From Tomitella fengzijianii (GTDB lineage Bacteria > Actinomycetota > Actinomycetes > Mycobacteriales > Mycobacteriaceae): a DNA stretch of 64,000 nucleotides. Shown here in pieces: positions 9,956 through 18,575 of this stretch (the first letter of the stretch is position 1; each line of letters starts with the position of its first letter). Location of the stretch: NCBI RefSeq assembly GCF_007559025.1, contig NZ_CP041765.1:1236679-1300678 (forward strand), written 5' to 3'. The notes under the pieces are model-generated. The model searched no databases. It was not told the origin of the DNA and saw only the letters and a list, made by a program, of their open reading frames with translations. Both the position numbers and the translations under genes were made by a program.

Positions 9956-11230
9956 ATGGCAATCGAGCTGAACCAGATCTGGGACTTCCCGATCAAGGAG
10001 TTCCACCCGTTTCCCCGCGCCCTTCTGGGCGTCGGAGCCCACGATATCCTCGGTGTGGAGGCGAAGAACCTCGGCTTCAAGCGTGCGCTGATGATCACGA
10101 CCGGCCTGCGCGGCACCGGGATCATCGAGGAGCTGATCGGGAAGATCAAGCACCAGGGCGTGGACGTGGTCCTGTACGACGGGGTGGAGTCGAACCCCAA
10201 GGACTACAACTCCATGGAAGCCGCGGCGATGTACACGAAGGAGAAGTGCGACAGCATCATCTCCGTCGGTGGCGGCTCCAGCCACGACGCCGCCAAGGGC
10301 GCGCGGGTGGTCATCGCGCACGACGGCCGCAACATCAACGAGTTCGAGGGCTTCTCCAAGTCCACCAACAAGGAGAACCCCCCGCACATCGCCGTGTCCA
10401 CGACGGCCGGCACCGGCTCGGAGACGTCCTGGGCCTACGTCATCACCGACACCTCGGACATGGAGACCCCGCACAAGTGGGTGGGCTTCGACGACGCCAT
10501 CATCCCCACCCTCGCGCTCGACGACCCGCTGCTGTACTACCCGCTGCCGCAGCACTTCACCGCGTACTGCGGCTTCGACGTGCTGGCGCACGGCAGCGAG
10601 CCCTACGTCTCGCGACTCGACTTCCCGCCGTCGCTCGGCAATGCCCTGTACTCGATGGAGCTCGTCGCGAACAACCTGCGCGAGGCCGTGTTCGAGCCGC
10701 ACAATCTCAAGGCCCGCGAGGCCATGATGCACGCCCAGTACATCGCGGCGCAGGCGTTCAACTCGGGCGGGCTCGGCATCATCCACTCGATCTCGCATGC
10801 GATGAGCGCGTTCTTCGACAGCCACCACGGCCTGAACAACGCGATCGCATTGCCGCGCGTGTGGGAGTACAACCTGCCGTCCCGCTACCAGCAATTCGCC
10901 CGGATCGCGGAGACGATGGGCGTGGACACCCGCAACATGACCACCGTTCAGGCGGCCGACGCGGCCGTCGAGGCCGCGGTGCGGCTGTCCGAAGACATCG
11001 GCATCCCCGCGAACTTCTCCTCGGTGCACACCGATACCTACGAGAAGAACCAGATGAACACCAACAAGTACGAGGGGCGCGGCGACAGCATCCCCGGCGA
11101 CCAGGGCACGGTCCGCAAGATCTCCGAACACATCCTGGACGACTGGTGCACCCCGGGCAATCCGCGCGAGGTGACGGTCGAGTCCGCGATCCCGGTGGTC
11201 GACCACTGCATCAACGGCTCGTACTACTGA
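9956..11230 (+). CDS. mno: NDMA-dependent methanol/alcohol dehydrogenase (iron-type ADH)
   Basis: This is a 424-residue group III (iron-type) alcohol dehydrogenase of the nicotinoprotein methanol:NDMA oxidoreductase kind. It oxidises methanol or other primary alcohols with tightly bound NAD(P) and, in mycobacteria, depends on mycofactocin as external electron acceptor. Dinucleotide binding is seen in SVGGGSSHDAAKGARVV. Metal-binding residues lie in GFDVLAHGSEPYV and in HSISHAMSAFFDSHHGLNNA. The start ATG 9956 follows GAGGAGA. The 235-bp upstream gap must hold its promoter. Downstream come the AAA+ and VWA genes. The mft locus 15 kb away supports the assignment; substrate preference cannot be read from sequence. 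Confidence 0.82.
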   Translation: MAIELNQIWDFPIKEFHPFPRALLGVGAHDILGVEAKNLGFKRALMITTGLRGTGIIEELIGKIKHQGVDVVLYDGVESNPKDYNSMEAAAMYTKEKCDSIISVGGGSSHDAAKGARVVIAHDGRNINEFEGFSKSTNKENPPHIAVSTTAGTGSETSWAYVITDTSDMETPHKWVGFDDAIIPTLALDDPLLYYPLPQHFTAYCGFDVLAHGSEPYVSRLDFPPSLGNALYSMELVANNLREAVFEPHNLKAREAMMHAQYIAAQAFNSGGLGIIHSISHAMSAFFDSHHGLNNAIALPRVWEYNLPSRYQQFARIAETMGVDTRNMTTVQAADAAVEAAVRLSEDIGIPANFSSVHTDTYEKNQMNTNKYEGRGDSIPGDQGTVRKISEHILDDWCTPGNPREVTVESAIPVVDHCINGSYY

Positions 11231-11255
11231 TCCGTCAGCCGCCCGTTCCATCGAA

Positions 11256-11292
11256 GGCCGGCGGCGCTCAGCATCGCCGAATGCCGCCGGCC
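11256..11292 (+). terminator. Hairpin between mno and the AAA+ gene
   Basis: GGCCGGCGGC (11256-11265) pairs with GCCGCCGGCC (11283-11292) around a 17-base loop. It lies 26 bases after the mno stop and 25 bases before the next start on the same strand. It could reduce read-through so that mno is expressed well above the downstream ATPase genes. There is no T tract. Confidence 0.5.
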
Positions 11293-11316
11293 CACACTCC
11301 ATCGAGGTGACCGAAG

Positions 11317-12432
11317 ATGACCACTGCCGGCCTCCGGACCGTGCAGCCTGCAGCGCAGGATGCGACCTCCTTCAGCGATCCCGAGCAGTTGCGGACCGCG
11401 CTGCGCGAGACCGACTACATCGCCGACGACGATCTGGCCACCGTCGTCTACCTGGCGACGACGCTGGACCGGCCGCTCCTGTTGGAGGGGCCGGCGGGCG
11501 TGGGCAAGACGGAGCTGGCCAAGTCGCTGGCCGCGGCTTCGGGGCGCCGGCTCGTCCGACTGCAGTGCTATGAGGGTTTGGACGACAACCGGGCGCTCTA
11601 CGAGTGGGACTACGCCAAGCAGCTCCTGCACGTGCAGATGCTGCGCGATCGGATCACCGAGGCCACCGCCCACATCACGGACCTGGACGAGGCGTCCCAA
11701 TACCTGGCGGGCCGGGACTTCGGCCTGTACTCCGAGCCCTTCCTGGCCATGCGGCCGCTGCTGGAGTCCATCATTTCCGAACAGCCGGTGGTGCTGCTCG
11801 TGGACGAGGTGGATCGCACCGAGGAGTCGATGGAGGCCCTGCTGCTGGAGGTGCTGGCGGAGAAGCAGGTGACGATCCCGGAGATCGGCACGTTCGCGGC
11901 GCGCACGGTGCCGTGGGTGGTGCTGACCTCCAACGACACCCGCGAGCTGTCGCCGGCGCTCAAGCGGCGCTGCCTGCACTTCCACCTGGGCTATCCGACG
12001 TCGGCCCGCGAGCGGGAGATCGTCACCGCGCGGGCACCGGAGGTCGAGAACCCGGTGGCGGCGGAGGTGGTGGAGCTGGCGCGCCGCCTGCGCGAGCTTC
12101 CGTTGCGCAAGAGTCCGTCCATCTCGGAGGTCATCGACACCGCGCGGGCGGCGGCGGTGCTCGCGCCGGGCGAGGAGTCGCTGGCGGAGGCCACGCGCCG
12201 GGTCCTGCTGGCGTCGCTGGTGAAGTACGAGTCGGATCGGGCGATGGCCCAGGAGGCCCTGGCCGGGCAGGCGGCGCCGGCCCGGGGACGGTCGCAGGAA
12301 CAGGGCGGAAGCGCTGCAGACCCTTCCGGCGCCGCGGAGCCGGCCGCCGAGAGGGTGACCATAGCCGACCGGCCGGCCAACACGACGGCCGTCGCGTTCC
12401 GCACGCGCGGCACGCGCGGAGAGGGGAAGTGA
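11317..12432 (+). CDS. MoxR-type AAA+ ATPase (MadB-like)
   Basis: This 371-residue AAA+ ATPase is of the MoxR kind. Walker A is EGPAGVGKTELAKS (residues ~57-70), Walker B is VVLLVDEVDRTEE, and sensor 1 is VLTSNDTRELSPALKRR. MoxR ATPases work with VWA proteins to mature or insert cofactors into enzymes; the original MoxR is needed for methanol dehydrogenase and CoxD for CO dehydrogenase. Here the gene sits directly between the alcohol dehydrogenase and a VWA protein, so the likely client is that dehydrogenase (inference). I recall databases naming this pair MadB/MadC in association with mycofactocin-linked dehydrogenases. The start ATG 11317 has GAGGTG upstream. Confidence 0.8.
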   Translation: MTTAGLRTVQPAAQDATSFSDPEQLRTALRETDYIADDDLATVVYLATTLDRPLLLEGPAGVGKTELAKSLAAASGRRLVRLQCYEGLDDNRALYEWDYAKQLLHVQMLRDRITEATAHITDLDEASQYLAGRDFGLYSEPFLAMRPLLESIISEQPVVLLVDEVDRTEESMEALLLEVLAEKQVTIPEIGTFAARTVPWVVLTSNDTRELSPALKRRCLHFHLGYPTSAREREIVTARAPEVENPVAAEVVELARRLRELPLRKSPSISEVIDTARAAAVLAPGEESLAEATRRVLLASLVKYESDRAMAQEALAGQAAPARGRSQEQGGSAADPSGAAEPAAERVTIADRPANTTAVAFRTRGTRGEGK

Positions 12433-12439
12433 ACCGGCC

Positions 12440-13999
12440 ATGACCGAAAGCGCCTTGTCCCAGCGGATTCCCCCGCAGGAGAGTGAAACGGACCGGTTCG
12501 CCGTGGACCGTCCCGTACGGGTCCTGGACGTGGTGTCGGCGGTGTTCGGCGGCCTCCTGCGCCGCGCCGGGGTGGCCGCGTCGCCGGCGGAGGTCATCGG
12601 GATCCGGCGGATCCTGGCGGTGATCGGCGGCGGCGACCTTGCGCGGCTGCGCGCGGCGCTGCGGGCGGGGTGCGTCAAGTACGCGCACGAGAACGCGGGC
12701 TTCGACGTCGCATTCGACGCACTGTTCGCAGCGGGTGCCGCGGGCAGGGGCGGCGATGACTCCATTGCGCAGTGGACGCCGAACTCCGACGGCCTGCCGA
12801 CCGCGCTGGAGATCGAGGAGGACGAGGAGATCGGCCGCTACGCCGGTTACGACGAACGCTTCGCCGAGGTGGGCGACGAGCTGGACCTGCCCGACTCGGA
12901 GGGCGGGTTCAACCCGCACCGGGACGACGACGACGTCTCGCTCACCGGCTCCGATCACGACCTGTCGGTGTCCACAGAGGCGGACCAGGGCCGGCGGGGC
13001 GTCACCTACACCGTGGAGGTGGACCGCGCGTCGACCACCACTGTGGGCGCGCTGGCCGACGGCACCGGCGTGGCCGCGGTGGGGGACCTGCGGTGGGACG
13101 ATCCCGATCAGATCCTCGCGTGGCTGGACTCGTACGACCCGACGCGGGCCTATGGCGCCGACGATGATCCCGGACCGCTCACCGAGGCGCAGCTCCAGCG
13201 CCTGTCGGAAGCGATCGAATCGTTCGTCGACGCGCTGGCGCAGCGGGGCGCGGTGGTCCCCCCGGAGCTGACGGGGGAGGCCGTCGCCGCGGATCCGCAC
13301 GCCGACGTCGAACTGGCGTGCCACGAGATCCTGCGCCGGATGCGCGGCGCGCCCCGTGCCCGGCCCCGGACGAAGGGGCGGGGCGGGCTGGACATGCGCC
13401 GGACCGTGCGCGCGAGCCTGCGCACCGACGGCGTGCCTTTCCGGCTCGTCACCCGCACCCCGGTGCCGGACCGGGTGCGCCTGCTGGTGCTCGCCGACGT
13501 CTCGCTGTCGGTGCGGCCGGTGACGGCGTTCGCCCTGCGGTTCGCGCAGGCCATGCACCGGAGGGCGGCGCGCTGCCACGTCGTCGCCTTCGTGGACCGG
13601 CCCGTCGAGGTGACGGGGGCGCTGCTGCGCGGCGGCGGTGACGACGTGCTCGCCGGGGTGCTGTCCGACGAGCAGATCGATCTGGAGGCGAGCAGCGACT
13701 ACGGGCGGGTGCTCGACGAGATGCTGGAGCTGCACGCGGGGCTGCTGGACAAGCGCACTGCGGTGCTGGTGGTGGGCGACGGGCGCAGCAACGGGCTGCC
13801 GCCGCAGGCGGACCTGCTCGCCGCGCTGCGGCGGCGGGTGCATTCGCTGGCGTGGATCACGCCCGAACCCCGGCGGTACTGGGCGCAGGCCACCTGCGCG
13901 ATGGACGAATACGCGGAGGCGTGCGACCAGGTGGTGGTGGCGCGGGACGCCGAGCAACTGCTGGCGCGCTCGGCCGAGCTGGCGCACGCCCTTTCGTGA
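12440..13999 (+). CDS. VWA-domain protein, CoxE-like (MadC-like)
   Basis: This 519-residue protein starts 7 bases after the AAA+ gene. The N-terminal half (to ~residue 300) is acidic and low in recognisable motifs (EIEEDEEIGRYAGY; HRDDDDVSLTGSDHD). The C-terminal ~200 residues are a CoxE-type von Willebrand A domain with an apparent MIDAS motif (VLADVSLSVRP, DxSxS), preceded by a basic segment (RARPRTKGRGGLDMRR). Such proteins pair with MoxR ATPases as metal-dependent adaptors. The acidic middle may hold a client or a metal ion; that is inference. The order dehydrogenase, ATPase, VWA suggests a maturation operon. Confidence 0.8.
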   Translation: MTESALSQRIPPQESETDRFAVDRPVRVLDVVSAVFGGLLRRAGVAASPAEVIGIRRILAVIGGGDLARLRAALRAGCVKYAHENAGFDVAFDALFAAGAAGRGGDDSIAQWTPNSDGLPTALEIEEDEEIGRYAGYDERFAEVGDELDLPDSEGGFNPHRDDDDVSLTGSDHDLSVSTEADQGRRGVTYTVEVDRASTTTVGALADGTGVAAVGDLRWDDPDQILAWLDSYDPTRAYGADDDPGPLTEAQLQRLSEAIESFVDALAQRGAVVPPELTGEAVAADPHADVELACHEILRRMRGAPRARPRTKGRGGLDMRRTVRASLRTDGVPFRLVTRTPVPDRVRLLVLADVSLSVRPVTAFALRFAQAMHRRAARCHVVAFVDRPVEVTGALLRGGGDDVLAGVLSDEQIDLEASSDYGRVLDEMLELHAGLLDKRTAVLVVGDGRSNGLPPQADLLAALRRRVHSLAWITPEPRRYWAQATCAMDEYAEACDQVVVARDAEQLLARSAELAHALS

Positions 14000-14102
14000 C
14001 CGCGGGGATGTGACGGCGGCGCGTCCTGGCCGATCGGGCAGGCCGCGTCCTGTCCGCGTGAACGATGTGCGGGCGCGGGCGGCGGCATACCCTGGGGACA
14101 CC

Positions 14103-14138
14103 CCGTTGATCGGACCCGCACCGTTGATCGGACCCGCA
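14103..14138. repeat. Perfect 18-bp tandem repeat upstream of the iron-ADH/two-component operon
   Basis: CCGTTGATCGGACCCGCA occurs twice with no gap (14103-14120, 14121-14138). It lies in the only non-coding gap before the ADH-kinase-regulator operon. The 18-bp period is less than two helical turns. It could be a tandem activator site, for example for the response regulator encoded at the end of the operon, or a chance duplication. I did not find another exact copy in the window. Confidence 0.6.
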
Positions 14139-14140
14139 CA

Positions 14141-15394
14141 GTGCACACCGTGAATTCTGATCGTGACACGCCCCGACGTAATCCGGGCAACCCGCGCGCC
14201 CGCACGCCCGTCGTCGGTGGATCCGCACCCGGCGAGGTGATCTCCGCGCGCGTGTTCAAGTTCCATGCGCCGGAGATCGTCTTCGGCGACGGCGCGATGC
14301 CGGAGGCGTCTTTCGCCGCGCTCCGATTCGGCGGCGCCCGCCCCCTGGTGGTCACCGACGCCGGCGTGCTCGCGGCGGGCTGGCCGCAGATGTTGCTGGA
14401 CGGGCTGCGCACGCAGGGCATGGAGCCGGAGCTGTGGAGCGGACTCACCCCCAACCCGAAGGACCACGAGATCGCCGACGGGCACCGCGCCTACGCCGGC
14501 CACGGCTGCGACGTCATCATCGCGCTCGGCGGCGGCTCGGTGATCGACGCGGCCAAGGGCATCGCGATCCTCGCCGCCAACGGGGGACGGATCCTCGATT
14601 ACGTGGGGATCGACCGTGCGCAGTCGCCGATCCCCCCGCTCGTCGTCGTCCCCACCACCTCCGGATCCGGGGCGGACGTGTCGCAGTTCTGCGTGGTCAC
14701 CGATACCGACCGCCGGGCCAAGGTGACGATCATCGGCCGCGCGCTGGTTCCGAACGTGACGGTCGTGGATCCGCGCCTGCTGCCGACCATGCCGGAGCGG
14801 GTGGCCGCGACCACCGGCCTCGACGCGCTCACCCACGGAATCGAGGCGTACGTGTCGGTGGCGCGCACCCCGCTGACCGACAGGCACGCGCTCCAGGCCG
14901 TCGGGCTGGTGTTCGATCACCTGACCGCCACTCTGGAACGGCCGGACGTCATGGCGGACCGGCGCGCCATGGCGCTGGCCAGCCTGGAGGCCGGAATGGC
15001 GTTCAGCAACGCGATCCTGGGTGCGGCGCACGCGGTGAGCCACCAGGTGGGCGGCATGCTCGACGCCACGCACGGCGAGATCAATGGCATCGTGCTGCCC
15101 CACGTCATCCGCTTCAACGCCGAAACCGATCCGCAGCCGTACGAGGATGTCGCCCGGCACCTGGGGCTGACAGTGCGGGGGAACGCCCCGCAGGCGGCGG
15201 CCTGGGCGGTCGCCGAGCACGTGGAGGCGCTCGTGGCGAACGTCGGGATGCCCGCGGGCCTCGCGCAGCTGGGGGTGCGCGACGAGGACCTGCCACGCCT
15301 GGCGCGTGGCGCACTGCAGGACGCCTGCATGACCACCAATCCGCGCGCGGCGGACGAGGCCGCGATGGTGCGGCTGCTCCGGGACTCGCTGTGA
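14141..15394 (+). CDS. ercA: Iron-type alcohol dehydrogenase, ErcA-like regulatory form
   Basis: This is a group III alcohol dehydrogenase of up to 417 residues, clearly distinct from the enzyme at 9956. NAD-binding residues are in IALGGGSVIDAAKGIA; metal ligands are in GLDALTHGIEAYVS and AAHAVSHQVGGMLDATHGE, all apparently present. The stop overlaps the next GTG (GTGA), so it is coupled to a histidine kinase and a response regulator. In Pseudomonas, ErcA is an iron-ADH with a regulatory role beside sensor kinases in ethanol oxidation; by context this one may help sense alcohol or aldehyde (inference). The start is uncertain: GTG 14141 and 14150 precede a poor-looking leader, and GTG 14237 (VISARVFKFHAPEIVFG) would suit the family better. 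None has a good ribosome site. Confidence 0.8.
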   Translation: MHTVNSDRDTPRRNPGNPRARTPVVGGSAPGEVISARVFKFHAPEIVFGDGAMPEASFAALRFGGARPLVVTDAGVLAAGWPQMLLDGLRTQGMEPELWSGLTPNPKDHEIADGHRAYAGHGCDVIIALGGGSVIDAAKGIAILAANGGRILDYVGIDRAQSPIPPLVVVPTTSGSGADVSQFCVVTDTDRRAKVTIIGRALVPNVTVVDPRLLPTMPERVAATTGLDALTHGIEAYVSVARTPLTDRHALQAVGLVFDHLTATLERPDVMADRRAMALASLEAGMAFSNAILGAAHAVSHQVGGMLDATHGEINGIVLPHVIRFNAETDPQPYEDVARHLGLTVRGNAPQAAAWAVAEHVEALVANVGMPAGLAQLGVRDEDLPRLARGALQDACMTTNPRAADEAAMVRLLRDSL

Positions 15395-16833
15395 CCCGGC
15401 GCGGCGGGTCGGATCTCGAGCGGCTCACCGGGGTGCGCTCCGGCAAGTCGACGTTCTACCGCGAATACCGCGGGGCGGCGGAGCGGCTGGAGCGGGTGGT
15501 GCATGCGCTCGACACGATCTCGCGGGCCCTGGTCCGCACGGTGGAAGGACCCGAGGCGCTGGTGCTCGCCGTCGCGGAGGCCGTCCGCCTGCATCTCGAG
15601 GCGCAGTGGGTCCTGTTCGCGCTGGCGGACGGCGAGCTGCCCGAGGCGGAGCCGCGCCACTTGGTCGTGGACGCCCAGGGCCACCCGTACGCCTACGAGG
15701 GGCTGCGCGGCGGGGACCCGCCGCCCGAGGACATGCCGGCGGTGGTGATCAACCGGCTCAACGACATCCTGCGCGGCGAGTTCGACTTCCTCGCGCGCCC
15801 CGTCGTCGATCCGCATCACGCGCACGTGCCCATCGATCTCGGCGGCGGTGTCGTGGGGGCGTTCGCCGCGTGGACGCCGCCACGGCGCCGGCTCGACGCC
15901 ACCGACGAGTCCGTGATGCGCATCTTGGCCGGCCAAACCGCGGTGGCGCTGCAGAACTCGGCGCTCTTCCAGAGCCGCCAGGTGTTGCTCGAGCGGGCCG
16001 AATCGTCGTACGCGGCCGCATCGGCGCAGGCCGACCAACTCGCCGCGCGCAATGCGGAACTCGTCGAGACGCAGTGGAGACTGGGGTTGGCGACGCGCCG
16101 CAAGATCGTCGACGACGAAAGGCACCGCATCGCCCGGGAACTGCACGACAGCGTCACGCAGTGCGTACTCTCCGCGGGGATGCAGATCGAGGTGTGCCGG
16201 AGCGGAATCCCCGATGCCGAGCGCGGCGAACGCCTGGACCTGGCGAAGACGTTGACCAGGTCGGCGGTGGAACAACTGCGGTCCGCCATCTACGCGCTGG
16301 ACCACAAGGGGGAATCGGAGAGGTCGGGCCTGGCGGAGATGCTCCGCCAGCTGTGCACCGTGCACATGCCGTCGGACCTGCGCGTGCAGTTGCGGATGAC
16401 CGGCGCCGCGGCCGATCTGCCGCGGGACGTCGAGCACGCGCTGCTGCGCATCGCGGGGGAGGCCCTCTTCAACGCTTCGATGCACGGCGGCGCGACGCGT
16501 GCGATCGTGCGCGTCGATCAGCGCGCCGACGGCGTGACACTCGCCGTATCCGACGACGGCACGGGCGATCCCGCCGCGCTGCGATTGCGGCTGCGGATCG
16601 CGCAGGCCGGGGACCTGGACGTGCATCACCGGGGACTGGCCAACATGCAGGCCAGGGCACAGGAACTGGGCGGCACCCTGGCGGTGCGGCGCGCGCGGAT
16701 CGGCGGCGTCCGGGTCGCCGTGGCCATCCCGCTGCCAGTGCGGGAAGACGCGGATCCCGGTGCGGCGGAACCGCCGGCGCCCGGGCCGGGGCGGTCGGCG
16801 GATCCGGCACGCGGAGAGCGGGGCCCGGCATGA
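15391..16833 (+). CDS. Sensor histidine kinase, GAF plus HisKA_3 (MadS-like)
   Basis: This is a 480-residue soluble sensor kinase. Residues ~30-200 look like a GAF-type sensory domain with no membrane segments. A coiled linker follows, then the NarL-type dimerisation box DDERHRIARELHDSVTQCVL with the phosphorylated His in RELHDS. The ATPase domain has an N-box region (RIAGEALFNASMHGGATRA) and a G-box (VSDDGTGD). GTG 15391 overlaps the ADH stop (GTGA), and its own TGA overlaps the regulator ATG (ATGA), so the three proteins are made together. A cytoplasmic kinase coupled to an alcohol dehydrogenase suggests sensing of an internal metabolite or redox state. The resemblance to the MadS family name is from memory. 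Confidence 0.85.
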   Translation: MTRRGGSDLERLTGVRSGKSTFYREYRGAAERLERVVHALDTISRALVRTVEGPEALVLAVAEAVRLHLEAQWVLFALADGELPEAEPRHLVVDAQGHPYAYEGLRGGDPPPEDMPAVVINRLNDILRGEFDFLARPVVDPHHAHVPIDLGGGVVGAFAAWTPPRRRLDATDESVMRILAGQTAVALQNSALFQSRQVLLERAESSYAAASAQADQLAARNAELVETQWRLGLATRRKIVDDERHRIARELHDSVTQCVLSAGMQIEVCRSGIPDAERGERLDLAKTLTRSAVEQLRSAIYALDHKGESERSGLAEMLRQLCTVHMPSDLRVQLRMTGAAADLPRDVEHALLRIAGEALFNASMHGGATRAIVRVDQRADGVTLAVSDDGTGDPAALRLRLRIAQAGDLDVHHRGLANMQARAQELGGTLAVRRARIGGVRVAVAIPLPVREDADPGAAEPPAPGPGRSADPARGERGPA

Positions 16834-17462
16834 CACGGCTGGTGCTGATCGACGACCACGCGATTCTTCGGCAGGGCATGCGCTCGATCCTGGAGCGCGA
16901 GCCGGACATCGAGGTGGTCGGCCAGGCGGCCGACGGGGCGGAGGCGCGCGCGGTGGTGGCCTCCACCTCTCCGGACGTCGCGATCGTCGACCTCAAGCTC
17001 TCCGCGGGCTCCGAGCTCGAGGGACTGGGTCTGTGCGCGGCGCTGACGGCCGAGCATCCGGACGTGGGCCTGCTCGTCCTCACCACGTTCCTCGATGAGG
17101 AGCTCGTGGTGGAGGCGATGCACGCGGGCGCGCGCGGCTACGTGGTCAAGGACGTGGACACTACGGAACTGGTCCGCGCGATCCGCGCCGTCGCCGCGGG
17201 CGAGAGCGCCTTCGACGCGCGCAGCGCCGCCGCCGTGGTGCGGTCGATGAGCGGCCGGACCGCACCCCGCGAGTCGTTGACGTCGCGCGAGATGGACGTG
17301 CTGCGACTGCTGGCCACGGGCCTGTCCAACGGCGCCATCGGTGAGCGCCTGTACATCTCGGCGACCACCGCCAAGTTCCACGTCAGCAACATCATGCGGA
17401 AGCTGCAGGTGGCCACCCGCGCCGAGGCCGTCTACGCGGCCAGCAAGCGCGGCATCATCTGA
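16830..17462 (+). CDS. LuxR/NarL-family response regulator (MadR-like)
   Basis: This 210-residue regulator has a receiver domain (acidic pocket LVLIDDHAILRQG; phospho-Asp in VAIVDLKLSAG; switch Thr and Lys in LVLTTFLDE and GYVVKDVDTTEL) and a C-terminal LuxR helix-turn-helix (ESLTSREMDVLRLLATGLSN; GERLYISATTAKFHVSNIM). The start ATG 16830 overlaps the kinase stop. It is the output of the kinase at 15391. Likely targets are this operon, the dehydrogenase at 9956 and perhaps the mft genes; that is inference. It is convergent with mftM, 18 bases apart with no terminator. Confidence 0.88.
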   Translation: MTRLVLIDDHAILRQGMRSILEREPDIEVVGQAADGAEARAVVASTSPDVAIVDLKLSAGSELEGLGLCAALTAEHPDVGLLVLTTFLDEELVVEAMHAGARGYVVKDVDTTELVRAIRAVAAGESAFDARSAAAVVRSMSGRTAPRESLTSREMDVLRLLATGLSNGAIGERLYISATTAKFHVSNIMRKLQVATRAEAVYAASKRGII

Positions 17463-17480
17463 CAGGCCGCCCGCCCCCGG

Positions 17481-18575
17481 TCAGTGGTCGAGGACGAGCC
17501 AGCCGCCGTGGTGGTCGCCGACCGTATAGCCCATCCCCAGGCGGGTGCCCAGGGTGTGCAGGTCCCGGGCGTCGAACGTCTGGACATGGCCGAAGCAGGT
17601 CTGCGCCTGTCCCTCGTACGGCACCGCGACGATGACGCGCCGCCGGGCGAGGCGCACCGCTTCCTGCACCACCGCGAAGGCCTTGCGCGGCGGCAGGTGC
17701 TCGAGGAGGTGCAGGACGGTCACCGTGTCGGCGGCGCGGTCGGGCAGGGGCACGGAGGCCGCGTCGCAGGTGAGGGTGCGCAGCGGCCGCTGCATCGCCG
17801 ACGCGGCGTCATCGAGCAGCCGCATCGTGCCGGCACTGAGGTCGGTGGCCGTCACCGACAGTGGGGCTGTGCGGCGATCGCGGGCCAGGCGCAGCGGGAA
17901 GAATCCGAAGCAGGAGCCGAGGTCGAGCACCTCGGTGCCGCTTATCAGCTGCTCGGCACGCCGGTGGACCGGCGCGAATGCGGCCGAACCACGCTCCAGG
18001 GCGGCGACGGAGTTCCGATAGAACGGAATCCACGGCGACGCGGCGACGTGATGCGCCGGGTGCCCGGGGACGTGCCCCGGCGCCGAGTGCACGAGGCCGA
18101 TCAGCGTCGCCTCGAACTCCGCAGGGCCCGCGAGCATCCCGGTGGCGTCGAGCTCGGCGGCGATGAGACCGGCGGCGTCGTCGGAGATCGTCTCCGCGTC
18201 GAATCGGTGGAGCACGGTCAGCGTGCGGCCGGTGCGGAAGGCGCGGAAGTGCCGGGTATCGACGACGCCGGTGCCGCGCGGGCGCTCGGCGAGGAGCGTG
18301 CGCGCCGTCGCGGAGTCCACGTGGCACACGCGCACTCCGTCGCGTTCCCAATGCCCGTGGTCGCCCTGCCGGTGGCCACCCTGCTCGCCGACCCAGCGGC
18401 CCTGGATCCGGTGCGCGTCGTCGTGCCTGTGTCCCAGGCGCTGGTCGCGCTTTGCGGGCCTGCCGGACCCGGGCGCATGGAGCCGCCGGTCGGGCCTGGT
18501 GACGGGCGACGGGGTGACGGAGGATCGGGCGGCGTGGGACGGGTGGACCGGTGCGGTGTGCAGGTCGAGGGTCAT
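17481..18575 (-). CDS. mftM: SAM-dependent methyltransferase, probable mycofactocin methyltransferase
   Basis: This is a 364-residue class I methyltransferase. The SAM motif I is EVLDLGSCFGFFPLRLA, followed by TATDLSAGTMRLL and the post-I/IV region DTVTVLHLLEHLPPRKAF; the last stretch is QTFDARDLHTLGTRLGMGY. MftM methylates a glucose of the mycofactocin oligoglucoside. I assign it because the domain layout fits and because in Mycolicibacterium smegmatis, as I recall, mftM lies beside the methanol dehydrogenase and two-component genes and away from the mft core, exactly as here. The start ATG 18575 has GGAGAA upstream. A generic methyltransferase is the alternative. Confidence 0.7.
   Translation of the reverse strand: MTLDLHTAPVHPSHAARSSVTPSPVTRPDRRLHAPGSGRPAKRDQRLGHRHDDAHRIQGRWVGEQGGHRQGDHGHWERDGVRVCHVDSATARTLLAERPRGTGVVDTRHFRAFRTGRTLTVLHRFDAETISDDAAGLIAAELDATGMLAGPAEFEATLIGLVHSAPGHVPGHPAHHVAASPWIPFYRNSVAALERGSAAFAPVHRRAEQLISGTEVLDLGSCFGFFPLRLARDRRTAPLSVTATDLSAGTMRLLDDAASAMQRPLRTLTCDAASVPLPDRAADTVTVLHLLEHLPPRKAFAVVQEAVRLARRRVIVAVPYEGQAQTCFGHVQTFDARDLHTLGTRLGMGYTVGDHHGGWLVLDH

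Noticed and set aside
14000-14102. Terminator after the VWA gene
   Set aside because: Short repeated pieces (GCGTCCTG, GGCCGATCGGGCAGGCC) are visible but do not form a convincing single hairpin.
12131-15220. A ~1029-codon minus-strand frame opposite the VWA and ADH genes
   Set aside because: Arg/Gly/Pro-rich composition with no domain; it is a shadow of well-supported plus-strand genes.
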